Shown in pieces: positions 8,727 through 16,693 of a DNA stretch of 64,000 nucleotides (position 1 is the first letter of the stretch; every line of letters begins with the position of its first letter). The translations under genes were made by a program, and so were the position numbers. Source of the DNA: Hahella sp. KA22 (GTDB taxonomy: Bacteria > Pseudomonadota > Gammaproteobacteria > Pseudomonadales > Oleiphilaceae); the NCBI RefSeq assembly GCF_004135205.1, contig NZ_CP035490.1, forward strand, positions 2,497,501 through 2,561,500, written 5' to 3'. The notes beneath the pieces are model-generated. The model had not been told where the DNA came from. It did not search any database and was given only the letters and a program-made list of their open reading frames with translations.

Positions 8727-9908
8727 ATGAATACTGCTATGAAAAAGCTGAAGAGATGCACTCGGTGCCTGCTGCCCGAGACATATGAAACCATCGAATT
8801 TGATGCGAATGGCGTGTGCAATATCTGTCGGTCCTGGGAAATCAAGGCGGATCAGATTGACTGGGGCGCGCGCAAGACATTGCTGGATCAGCTGATTGAA
8901 AAATACCGGGGTAAATACGATTACGACTGCATTGTGCCGTTCAGCGGAGGCAAGGACAGCACCTATCAACTTTACTACCTGGTCAAGGAGTATGGCGTCA
9001 AGCCGCTGGTCGTTCGCTTCAATCATGGCTTTATGCGCCCGACTATTGAAGAAAACTGTACGCGCACGTTCAAAAAACTGGGGGTGGACGTTATTGAATT
9101 CACGCCCAACTGGAAGATCGTCAAACGTTTGATGCTGGAGTCTTTTCGTCGCAAGACCGACTTTTGCTGGCATTGTCACACAGGCATTTATTCATACCCC
9201 ATGCAGATTGCGGTTAAGTTCAATGTGCCGCTGATTATCTGGGGCGAGCCGCAGGCGGAGATCACCGCGTATTACGACTATCTGAATGATGAGATCGAGT
9301 ACGAGGATGAGAAGAAATTCAATATGATCCGCAATCTTGGCATATCCGCGGACGACATGTACGGGATGATCAATTCACCTGAAGACCCCATTGATCGCCG
9401 CGATCTGGCCCCGTTCACCTATCCCAGCCTGAAGGACCTCAAGCGAATCGGCTATGCCTCCGTTTGCCTGGGAAGCTTTATCCCCTGGGACTATGAGAAA
9501 CACGTGAAGGTGATCAAGGAAGAGTTGGGCTGGCGGACGGACGAGGTGGAAAGCGCGCCGATAGCGGTGAACACTACTTGCGAGAAAATTGAATGCTTTA
9601 TGCAGGGAACCCGTGACTACATCAAGTATTTAAAGCGTGGTTATAGTCGTATCACGCAAATAAACGCCATGAAGCTGCGTCGCGGCCGTATTTCTCTGGC
9701 AGAGGCTGAGCGATTGAATGAACTGGATGGCCGTCGCCCCGAGTCTCTGGATATTTTCCTGAGTTATGTGGGGCTGACTGAGCAGGAGTTTAATGAAATC
9801 GTGTCTGGAATGGTCATACCGCCTTTTGAGCCAGACTTCGACCATCCAGTCCGCGGCGAACCGCTTTGGGACGCCATCAAATGGTACCGCGAGGATGAGT
9901 CTGGATGA
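8727..9908 (+). CDS. pseA: N-acetyl sugar amidotransferase (PseA/WbpG family)
   Basis: 393 aa. ATP-dependent enzyme that turns a sugar acetamido group into an acetamidino group, using ammonia from a HisH-type glutaminase. Seen: two CxxC pairs (C11/C14 and C31/C34) and a later FCWHCH, probably binding zinc; PFSGGKDSTYQL (PP-loop SGGKDS at 73-78) for ATP; and WGEPQAEITAYYDY, conserved in the family. The stop overlaps the start of the hisH-like gene (ATGA), so subunits are coupled. Campylobacter PseA and Pseudomonas WbpG are the described relatives. Confidence 0.88.
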   Translation: MNTAMKKLKRCTRCLLPETYETIEFDANGVCNICRSWEIKADQIDWGARKTLLDQLIEKYRGKYDYDCIVPFSGGKDSTYQLYYLVKEYGVKPLVVRFNHGFMRPTIEENCTRTFKKLGVDVIEFTPNWKIVKRLMLESFRRKTDFCWHCHTGIYSYPMQIAVKFNVPLIIWGEPQAEITAYYDYLNDEIEYEDEKKFNMIRNLGISADDMYGMINSPEDPIDRRDLAPFTYPSLKDLKRIGYASVCLGSFIPWDYEKHVKVIKEELGWRTDEVESAPIAVNTTCEKIECFMQGTRDYIKYLKRGYSRITQINAMKLRRGRISLAEAERLNELDGRRPESLDIFLSYVGLTEQEFNEIVSGMVIPPFEPDFDHPVRGEPLWDAIKWYREDESG

Positions 9909-10519
9909 ATATCGGCGTATTGAACTATGGCATGGGTAATATTAAATCAGTACTCAACGCCATTGACGCTGTGGGGTACGACGCGCATGTCGTCGCTGCG
10001 CCGGATCAGCTTGCCGAATTGACGCATCTGATTATTCCCGGCGTCGGCGCTTTCGGTAACGCCATGGCCAATCTCGCGTCGGCGACCTTGCTTGAGGCGA
10101 TCCATGAACATGTTCGGCAAGGGCGTCCGCTGATGGGCGTCTGTCTTGGCATGCAATTATTGGCGACCCAGGGTGAGGAGGGTGGGTTGAACGCCGGCCT
10201 TAATCTGATACCTGGCGTGGTGCGCCATTTGGAGGTTGATGCTCCGGTTCCGCATGTTGGATGGAATGCGTTAATTCATCATCAGGAACACCCCATTTTT
10301 CAAGGGGTGAAAAAGCATGTGGATTTCTACTTCGTGCATTCCTACTACTTTGCTGCGCAAGACCGCAGCCATGTGGTCGCGGAAACTGAATATGGCGTGG
10401 CATTCCCCGTCGTGGTAGGCCGGGACAATATCGTCGGCGTGCAGTTTCATCCTGAAAAGAGTCAGGATAATGGTTTAAAAATTCTAGAAAACTTTTGTGA
10501 GTGGGACGGGCGATGCTGA
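9905..10519 (+). CDS. hisH: HisH-like glutamine amidotransferase for sugar amidination
   Basis: 204 aa class I glutaminase. It hydrolyses glutamine and passes ammonia to a partner. Seen: the nucleophile in GVCLGMQLL (C80), VQFHPEKSQ with catalytic H182 and E184, and NYGMGN at the N-terminus. It is wedged between the PseA-type enzyme (4-base overlap) and the HisF homologue (7-base overlap), without other histidine genes. This is a dedicated copy for sugar amidination, as in Wbp/Wbu O-antigen loci, not the histidine operon gene. Confidence 0.88.
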   Translation: MNIGVLNYGMGNIKSVLNAIDAVGYDAHVVAAPDQLAELTHLIIPGVGAFGNAMANLASATLLEAIHEHVRQGRPLMGVCLGMQLLATQGEEGGLNAGLNLIPGVVRHLEVDAPVPHVGWNALIHHQEHPIFQGVKKHVDFYFVHSYYFAAQDRSHVVAETEYGVAFPVVVGRDNIVGVQFHPEKSQDNGLKILENFCEWDGRC

Positions 10520-11280
10520 AAAAGCGCATTATTCCCATGCTGCTGCTGAGCCAGGGGCGCATGGTGAAGGGGAAACAGTTTTCCGCTTTTCGGGACACCG
10601 GCGATCCGGTTTCCGCCGCTCGCATATACAACGCTCAGTTTGCGGATGAGCTAGTGTTTCTGGATGTGGACGCCAACCGCCAGGGAAGCGACTTTGAACA
10701 ATTGTTGAGTCTCATTGATAAGGTGTCTTCCGAATGTTTTATGCCGCTGAGCGTCGGCGGCGGAGTGAACTCAGTGGAGCAAGTACGTCGCCTGGTGCAG
10801 TCCGGCGCCGATAAAGTCGTTATCACTACCGCCGCATTAGAAAATCCGGGGTTGATTAACGACGCTTCGGCTATCTTTGGCCGCCAATGCATTGTCGTCG
10901 GCCTGGATGTGAAACGGGAAGATGGCGCATGCCGCTTGTACTCTCATTGTGGTCGTCATAAAACAGAGCGGGAACTGGAAGAGTTTATTCGCGACATGAC
11001 CCAGCGCGGCGCTGGCGAGTTTATCGTCAACGCTATCGACCGCGACGGCATGATGCAGGGATATGACCTGGATATGATCAAGTGCGCCAAGGCGGTTACT
11101 GATCGGCCCGTACTTGCCGCCGGCGGCGCCGGCACATTCGCGCACCTTGCGGCGGCCTTTCAGGAAGCGAACGCGGATGCGGTGGTGTGCGCGAGTATTT
11201 TCCACTTTGGCGACAACAATCCTATTCGCGCCAGATCACATTTATTGAACGCTGGCGTCCCCATGAAACTCATCAAATAA
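10513..11280 (+). CDS. HisF-like amidation-associated protein (WbuZ type)
   Basis: 255 aa (beta/alpha)8 barrel, full HisF length. ATG 10513 is used; a GTG 12 bases earlier lies inside hisH. Seen: KRIIPMLLLSQGRMVKG aligns without gaps to the HisF N-terminus, but the catalytic Asp11 is Leu11. The second catalytic Asp (VVGLDVK, near 130) and both phosphate-loop regions (VGGGVNS and AAGGAG) remain. Known: a clade of second HisF copies in amidino-sugar loci, named WbuZ, carries this change; they are thought to channel ammonia rather than cyclise imidazole. The neighbours fit that role. Confidence 0.85.
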   Translation: MLKKRIIPMLLLSQGRMVKGKQFSAFRDTGDPVSAARIYNAQFADELVFLDVDANRQGSDFEQLLSLIDKVSSECFMPLSVGGGVNSVEQVRRLVQSGADKVVITTAALENPGLINDASAIFGRQCIVVGLDVKREDGACRLYSHCGRHKTERELEEFIRDMTQRGAGEFIVNAIDRDGMMQGYDLDMIKCAKAVTDRPVLAAGGAGTFAHLAAAFQEANADAVVCASIFHFGDNNPIRARSHLLNAGVPMKLIK

Positions 11281-11282
11281 CC

Positions 11283-11936
11283 ATGCAGCTATCTTTAGCC
11301 CCTGAGCATTTGGCTCATTATGTCAGTAAGCAGCTCGATCATTTTTTTCCGGACGGCCGCAGCGTAGAGACGGCGTTGTCTCAGTCTCTGCCTGAAGCGC
11401 TAAAGCGACTGGAGTTCTGCTTCTCCCATATTCGCCTGAAATACTATGTCGAAAACGACGAGGCCGTGTTTAACCATCTTCATGGCGATCATTACGCTAC
11501 CTTTTTGTATTTTCTTGCTAATCAGGCCTACCGTGACAGTCAGGTGACGCTGGCGGAAAAGGCGTTTCTTCTTAATAAAGCCTTGCACGGTGTCGACGCC
11601 TTCTATGGCGTGGAGCTGCCGCGTATCTTCCTGTTGGTGCACCCGCTTGGAACGGTGCTGGGTTCAGCCTCTTACAGCGACTATTTGACGGTGTACCAGG
11701 GCGTGACCATTGGCTCCACCTATCGCGGCGACTACCCAACGATTGGCGAGGGCGCGGTGTTTTGCTCCGGCGCCAAGCTGATTGGTAACTGTCGCGTCGG
11801 AACTAACGTCACTTTTGCCGCGGATGCGTTCGTGCAAGGTATCGATACGCCGGATGACAGTCTGGTCGTGGGAAAATTTCCTGACTGCCGGATATCGCCC
11901 AATAAACTGGATAATCGACGGGTCAAGTTTGGCTGA
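11283..11936 (+). CDS. serine acetyltransferase-like left-handed beta-helix acyltransferase
   Basis: 217 aa from ATG 11283, two bases after the hisF-like stop; in-frame codons upstream lie inside that gene. The N-terminal ~110 residues are helical (FFPDGR...RLEFCFSHIRLKYY). The rest is a hexapeptide beta-helix with FLLVHPLGTVLGSASY (His of the active site), YQGVTIGSTYRGDYPTIGEG and IGNCRVG. This is the CysE-type arrangement, but the last gene of a sugar locus more likely acylates a sugar. Substrate unknown. Followed about 60 bases later by the convergent terminator of the next gene. Confidence 0.7.
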   Translation: MQLSLAPEHLAHYVSKQLDHFFPDGRSVETALSQSLPEALKRLEFCFSHIRLKYYVENDEAVFNHLHGDHYATFLYFLANQAYRDSQVTLAEKAFLLNKALHGVDAFYGVELPRIFLLVHPLGTVLGSASYSDYLTVYQGVTIGSTYRGDYPTIGEGAVFCSGAKLIGNCRVGTNVTFAADAFVQGIDTPDDSLVVGKFPDCRISPNKLDNRRVKFG

Positions 11937-11989
11937 GAACGGAGTGAGCAGTTGGCGGCTTGAGAGGGATGGCGCAGGGATAGAAAAAG

Positions 11990-12024
11990 GGATAGAAAAA
12001 AACGGCGGGCCTTGCAGCCCGCCG
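11990..12024 (-). terminator. rho-independent terminator of the TPR gene
   Basis: Perfect 8-bp stem CGGCGGGC (12003-12010) / GCCCGCCG (12017-12024) with a 6-base loop. On the - strand it is followed by a T-rich run (complement of AAAAAAC and GATAGAAAAAGGG). It lies 10 bases beyond the stop of the - strand gene ending at 12035, and may also stop the + strand sugar genes. Confidence 0.8.
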
Positions 12025-12034
12025 ATAGTGGCTT

Positions 12035-14035
12035 TTACCTTTTCACAAAATACAGCTTGAGATCGTGGCCGATTACTTTGCCGATATCGGCCCCGAAGAC
12101 TTCGGTCTGCAGTTGTTTCAATATTGCACCTGAGGGTTGCACCTTGTCGTCCCGATCTTTGACCTGCGCCAGCTTCCAGTCCACCTCATTGCTGAGGTGC
12201 GTCAGCACCGATTGAATTTGCGCACGGTCTTCGCCAGCGAACCAGGTGCTGCGACATCCTGTCAGGTTGTAAAAGTGCGGATGGCTGAGCAATGGCGCCC
12301 AGGCGGGGTCGTCTGCATTTTCGATAATGGCCCGGCGCAATAAGCGGATATCATTGGAGCGACGCGTCAGTCGGTAGTGCTCAATGATTGTCTGAGCTTT
12401 ATCCGTCACCTGAGTCAGTTCGCTGTCGCCGGTTGAAACCTGTACGACGCCGCCTTTGCACACCATGCTCTTGATGCTTTCGATCAAGTTAAACTCCGCC
12501 TCGCTGAGAGAAGGAAATTTCTCAATCTTCAGGAAGTGGATCGTTGCGCCGTCCTGGATAAAACGCTGGGCGATGGAGTAGGGCCAGAATACGATATTTT
12601 CCAGATCATATTGTTCCGCTTTGCGAGCGCCAAAAGCGAGGTTCGCCAGATTTTCATCGACAGCGATAACATCCACGTCATCAAAGTAGCGGGCGAATTC
12701 TACCGCTCTTTGTGACGACTCGGCGCCGAGAATCATCGCGCATAAGCGTTCGGGCAATTGCTGCGCACGCGCGCCCAGAACGCTTTCCAATTGCTTGCGC
12801 AGCGATTGCTCGCTGAAGAACTCTATGTTGCGCCACACCGGACAGGCCATGGCGACTTCCGCTGCGTCTTCCAGTAACTCAAGCTGTTTTTCCTGAAAGC
12901 CTTGCTTGTAGCTTTCATCCTCCATGGGTAAGTAGAAGCTGGCTTCCATCAAAAGTTGCATGGACTGCGGCCAGTCGTCCAGGGAGAAGGCCGACAGGTA
13001 GCGCGAGTAAGCCTGAGGGAAGAGAGTGACATACATGGCGGCGAGGATAAGAGCGCCTGCGATATCCGTCACGCTGTTTTCCGTTGTGCAGGAAAGCAGA
13101 ATCTTTCTGTTCAGGGCGCTGATTTGAGCGGTTTCGTCTTCGGCGGCGTAGAGGGCTCCGCCGGTAGCGACATTGTAGACGCCAATGGCGATAGCCAGTT
13201 CCTGCAGCCCTTCGCGTAGTTCGCCGGAGGCCATCGTCTCGTCAAGGATAGCTTTGCGTATCAACGTGACGAACTGCTCCACATCTGCATTCGGCATGAC
13301 GGTCCTGGTTAGCGCCAACAGCAGTAGCGGGTCCTGCGCTGCGTCGTTGATATCGATGCACACGTCAGGATTACGCAGGTCGTATTTCAACGCCAATGTT
13401 TGTGCGGTAATGCGAGCCAGATTCTGGTGAGGCAGATCTTCCTGCCGCAGTAAATCGATCAGATCGCGCTCTATAGTTTCGGAGCGTCGTTCAACCTGCA
13501 GGTGAGCGCAGCACTTGATCATGCCGGCGTACAGAGTGGGCCACTCCAGACCGTATTCCAGTAAGCGCCGATAGTGCATATAAGCAATATCGTAATTGCC
13601 CATCGCCGCCTGGCAGTGTGCGATTCCCAGGAAGGCCGCGGCGTAACTTTTATCCTGATGCAGCGCTTGTTGGAAATATTGCTCCGCCTGGGCGGGCTGG
13701 TTTTCCATCAGGTTCAGATAGCCAAGGTTGGCGATCAGCTGCGGGGCGTTGCGGTCTTGGGCCAGCGCTTGATTAAAGAACCGGCGCGCTTCATTCAGCC
13801 GTCCTTCATCCAGCTCTATTCGACCCAGCAGGCCCAGCGCCGAGGCTTGCGCTGGCTCCAGCGCCAGCGCTTGCTCTATCAGCGCTTTGGCTGCGCCTCT
13901 GTCCTCACTGCGTTGTTGATGTGACGCCCCTGGACGGTTGGAGGCGCGATAGATTTCGTTCGCCTCTATCAGTAGACGGGCGGCTTCAACACGGGTGGAT
14001 TGAAGTTTTTCGTTTGCTTGCGCTGTTGCCTGCAT
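12035..14035 (-). CDS. TPR protein with methyltransferase-like C-terminal domain
   Basis: 666 aa, cytoplasmic (no signal or membrane segment). Residues about 40-190 are tetratricopeptide repeats (ALALEPAQASALGLLGRIELDEG, then NEARRFFNQALAQDRN and AEQYFQQALHQDKSY). The middle is helical and unassigned. From about residue 430 there is a Rossmann-like stretch, ERLCAMILGAESSQRAVEF then DVDVIAVDENLANLAFG, resembling a degenerate SAM-methyltransferase core. Start ATG 14035 has an AGAGGT ribosome site. It begins 35 bases after the flagellin stop with no terminator between, so it is probably co-transcribed with flagellin. Inferred role: filament assembly or modification partner. Function not known to me. 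Confidence 0.6.
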   Translation of the reverse strand: MQATAQANEKLQSTRVEAARLLIEANEIYRASNRPGASHQQRSEDRGAAKALIEQALALEPAQASALGLLGRIELDEGRLNEARRFFNQALAQDRNAPQLIANLGYLNLMENQPAQAEQYFQQALHQDKSYAAAFLGIAHCQAAMGNYDIAYMHYRRLLEYGLEWPTLYAGMIKCCAHLQVERRSETIERDLIDLLRQEDLPHQNLARITAQTLALKYDLRNPDVCIDINDAAQDPLLLLALTRTVMPNADVEQFVTLIRKAILDETMASGELREGLQELAIAIGVYNVATGGALYAAEDETAQISALNRKILLSCTTENSVTDIAGALILAAMYVTLFPQAYSRYLSAFSLDDWPQSMQLLMEASFYLPMEDESYKQGFQEKQLELLEDAAEVAMACPVWRNIEFFSEQSLRKQLESVLGARAQQLPERLCAMILGAESSQRAVEFARYFDDVDVIAVDENLANLAFGARKAEQYDLENIVFWPYSIAQRFIQDGATIHFLKIEKFPSLSEAEFNLIESIKSMVCKGGVVQVSTGDSELTQVTDKAQTIIEHYRLTRRSNDIRLLRRAIIENADDPAWAPLLSHPHFYNLTGCRSTWFAGEDRAQIQSVLTHLSNEVDWKLAQVKDRDDKVQPSGAILKQLQTEVFGADIGKVIGHDLKLYFVKR

Positions 14036-14070
14036 GGTGCTTACCTCTGCTAGCTCAATTCAATCTCTGT

Positions 14071-16122
14071 TTAGCCTTGCAGCAGCTGCAGCACCTGCTG
14101 CGGCTGCGCATTAGCCTGTGCCAGAATCGACAATCCGGCTGACTGCAATACCTGGGTTCGGGACAGCTCGGCGGTCTCCGACGCGAAGTCCGCATCGCGG
14201 ATTCGCGAGTTGGCGGCGGTCAGGTTTTCTGACGCAATCGCCTGGTTGGATATGGTCGACTCGAAGCGATTCTGGATCGCGCCGAGATTCGCACGCTGGA
14301 AGTTGATGGTGTTCAACGCGTTGTCCACCGCACTGAGAGCCAGGATGGCGCCGTCCACTGTGGATATGTCTATGTTTTGCACCAATTGCCCTGTGGAGTT
14401 GGAGCCGTAAGTGCCGACTTCGAACCCGCTCTTTTCTATCTGACCGGTCAGCGTATCCAACTCGATGGCGCCGGCCGAGAGCAGGGTGATGGTGCTGGCG
14501 GTGACGGTGTCCACAGTGCCCAGTCCAATTAAAGACGTGGTTGTAGAGGCGTTGGATATCTGAATGTTCCTGCCGTCGTCGGCGATCATTCTGTAACTGC
14601 TGCCGAAGGCTTCCGCTTGCACCCCGGTTTGTCCGGACTTGTTGTTGATCGCAGTGATAACCGTTCTTTGCACATCCGCGACGGTGTCGTTGGAGCCGTA
14701 GGAGATGTTGATCTGCACGCCATTGATCTGGAAGTTGAAGTTTTGCGCGCTGCCAGTCACTAACGCAGTGGCGTTTTGGATTGTATCGTTTACTTCCGCT
14801 ACGACGCCGGTCTGGTCACTGACCTTGTTGATCGCCACAGCTTTGGCGATGGCGCTGGAGTCCGTTTGCGTGCTGGAGGAAGTGTCAAAATTGGTCTGCG
14901 TCGGGCCGATAGGGACGCCGTTGATAACCAGGTCGCCTGCAGCGAATGGGTTGGCGTCCACCTGGTCACTGATGGCGCCGCTGTTATTACCGCTGAAGGT
15001 GCCTACCGATAGGCCCGCGTTGCCAATGTTGCCGGTTGTAGTGTCGAGTCCAATGGCGCTGCCGTCGCGGGATATGAGCGTAAAGGTGCCCGTATAAGTG
15101 ATTGCGGCGGAGGCGGCCGTGTCGGACGGCGGCAAACCGAAAGCAGTGGAATTGAGCGCGGTGCTTTGGATGACTATGTTGCGGCCATCCTCCGCCGTCA
15201 GCCTGATGCCGACTGTCGGGTTGCCGTCAAACGAGGCGGTGACGCCGGTTTGTCCGGATTTTTCATTGATCGCCGCTGCGACGTTCTCAAGGTTGACCTG
15301 CGATGACAGGTTCGAGGAGATGGTCACTGCGATCGCCACGCCGTTTATCGTCACGGACGCTGACTGGGTGGTGGCGATAAACGTGGTGGAGCCGCTGACG
15401 TATGTGCCGTTAATCACGGCTTCTACGCCGGTGGACTCCGTCAGTTTGTTGATCGCCGCTACTTTGGCGATGGCGCTCTGGTCCTGGTTGGCGCTGGAGA
15501 ACGCATCGTCAACGCCAGTGGATGCGCCGATGGCGATGCCGTTGATCACCAGGTCGCCAGCAGCGAGAGCCGCAGATTCCGGCTCCGAGGATATGCCGTC
15601 GGTTTCCGCAGCCCCCAGTTTATCCACCGTAGCGCCTTCTATACCGAAGGTGACCGATTCGCCTTCGTTGGCTCCGATCTGGAAGGTCACGTCTGTGAAG
15701 GTGCCGTCCAGCAACTTGGTGCCGTTAAAGTTGGTTTGCTCCGATACCCGCTTGATCTCTTGAAGCAGCTGGTTGACCTCTTCGTTAAGCGCCTTGCGAT
15801 CCAGCCCGCTGTTGGTGGCGTTGGCGGATTGCAGCGCCAGGTCGCGAATACGCAGGAGGTTTTCACTCATTGCGCCAAGCGCGCCTTCCGCTGTTTGCGA
15901 CAGCGACACGGCGTCGCCGGCGTTGCGAATAGCGACGCTTAATCCTCGTACCTGGGAGGTAAAACGGGTGGATATCGCCAAGCCGGCGGCGTCGTCCCGC
16001 GCGCTGTTGATACGAAGACCCGATGACAGGCGCGCCAGAGCTGTCTGGTTGGCTGACTGCGAATTATTGAGATTTCGCTGCGCGTTGATCGAGGCGATGT
16101 TGGTATTAATTATCTGAGGCAT
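14071..16122 (-). CDS. fliC: flagellin (sigma-54-type promoter copy)
   Basis: 683 aa, well above the usual 270-500. Residues 1-150 are the conserved D0/D1 domain (MPQIINTNIASINAQRNL, LSSGLRINSARDDAAGLAI). The last ~110 residues are the C-terminal D1/D0 (SRIRDADFASETAELSR, ending in QVLQLLQG). The middle holds two related segments of about 190 residues, starting near 187 (AAGDLVINGIAIG) and 392 (AAGDLVINGVPIG), each with a flagellin hook-IN-like SGQTGV...DDGRNI motif. Ser/Thr-rich surface domains fit O-glycosylation by the nearby Maf. The TPR gene follows 35 bases downstream. Confidence 0.95.
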   Translation of the reverse strand: MPQIINTNIASINAQRNLNNSQSANQTALARLSSGLRINSARDDAAGLAISTRFTSQVRGLSVAIRNAGDAVSLSQTAEGALGAMSENLLRIRDLALQSANATNSGLDRKALNEEVNQLLQEIKRVSEQTNFNGTKLLDGTFTDVTFQIGANEGESVTFGIEGATVDKLGAAETDGISSEPESAALAAGDLVINGIAIGASTGVDDAFSSANQDQSAIAKVAAINKLTESTGVEAVINGTYVSGSTTFIATTQSASVTINGVAIAVTISSNLSSQVNLENVAAAINEKSGQTGVTASFDGNPTVGIRLTAEDGRNIVIQSTALNSTAFGLPPSDTAASAAITYTGTFTLISRDGSAIGLDTTTGNIGNAGLSVGTFSGNNSGAISDQVDANPFAAGDLVINGVPIGPTQTNFDTSSSTQTDSSAIAKAVAINKVSDQTGVVAEVNDTIQNATALVTGSAQNFNFQINGVQINISYGSNDTVADVQRTVITAINNKSGQTGVQAEAFGSSYRMIADDGRNIQISNASTTTSLIGLGTVDTVTASTITLLSAGAIELDTLTGQIEKSGFEVGTYGSNSTGQLVQNIDISTVDGAILALSAVDNALNTINFQRANLGAIQNRFESTISNQAIASENLTAANSRIRDADFASETAELSRTQVLQSAGLSILAQANAQPQQVLQLLQG

Positions 16123-16262
16123 AACTTCCCCCTATTGCGTCTATACCAGCCGGGCCGTTTCCTTCGTAAGAGCCGCTCGGATGCGTAGCAACCGGCTACC
16201 TGACTTTGCCTGCCCCTCTTTGCGAATAAAAATTGCGCAGAAAAGAGCGTTTCCACTGCCTA

Positions 16263-16278
16263 TGCAAAAGCATTGCCA
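16263..16278 (-). promoter_or_regulatory. sigma-54 promoter of the - strand flagellin
   Basis: On the - strand this reads TGGCAATGCTTTTGCA: the invariant GG and GC are 10 bases apart, and 10 of the 12 conserved positions of TGGCACG-N4-TTGCA match. The leader to the flagellin start at 16122 would be about 125 bases. In vibrios the major flagellin is sigma-54 (FlrC) dependent while others use sigma-28, a useful precedent. Confidence 0.65.
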
Positions 16279-16361
16279 GAACTGTTGCTAAATTTTATGT
16301 GTTTGATTTTTAACCGCAAAAAAACGCAGATAGGTTTGCAGGAAAGAGAGGATCTTGGATT

Positions 16362-16379
16362 TTGGCAGGAGTTTGCCAA
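16362..16379. promoter_or_regulatory. inverted repeat TTGGCA-N6-TGCCAA
   Basis: Perfect 6-bp arms (16362-16367 and 16374-16379) about 85 bases upstream of the sigma-54-type promoter. Its position would suit an enhancer-binding activator or a repressor. The spacing of its GG and GC (9) rules it out as a sigma-54 promoter. No regulator assigned. Confidence 0.35.
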
Positions 16380-16580
16380 GGGGCGGTCAAAAAGTTGCCG
16401 CTTGCCGCCAAGGGGAAATTGGAGATTACGATTGTCCGCTGCTTCATATAGATAGCCTGGCCTTACAAAGCAAGGCGCCTGACCTTACGCTTTCCTTTTT
16501 GAAGCGGCTGCGCATATGGCGGCATGATAATTGCCGATCCTGAAGGATAAAGGAGTTAAGCGTGGCGAAAACAGGAGCAA

Positions 16581-16596
16581 TGGCCAGATCACTGCT
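16581..16596 (+). promoter_or_regulatory. candidate sigma-54 promoter of maf
   Basis: TGGCCAGATCACTGCT has GG and GC 10 bases apart and matches 9 of 12 conserved sigma-54 positions. It lies about 100 bases before the maf start at 16694. Weaker than the flagellin site. Confidence 0.35.
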
Positions 16597-16693
16597 ACGC
16601 TAACTGTGTCTGTTCACTAAAAATTTTGCGAGTGACTGAAAATTGCCGCCCCAATTTTCTCGTTCGGAAAAAACTAAAAAAGAGATAGAAGCA

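Larger units (their letters stand above)
16123..16693. other. 570-base divergent intergenic region between flagellin and maf
   Basis: No convincing gene. It holds a sigma-54-type promoter for the - strand flagellin (16263-16278), an inverted repeat TTGGCA-N6-TGCCAA (16362-16379), and a weaker sigma-54-like site facing maf (16581-16596). Short open frames at 16273-16543 look like chance. Confidence 0.6.

Noticed and set aside
9905-11280. Histidine biosynthesis operon
   Set aside because: Only hisH and hisF homologues, HisF lacks Asp11, and they overlap a PseA-type sugar gene.
16363-16376. Sigma-54 promoter facing maf at TTGGCAGGAGTTTGC
   Set aside because: GG and GC are 9 bases apart, not 10; kept only as an inverted repeat.
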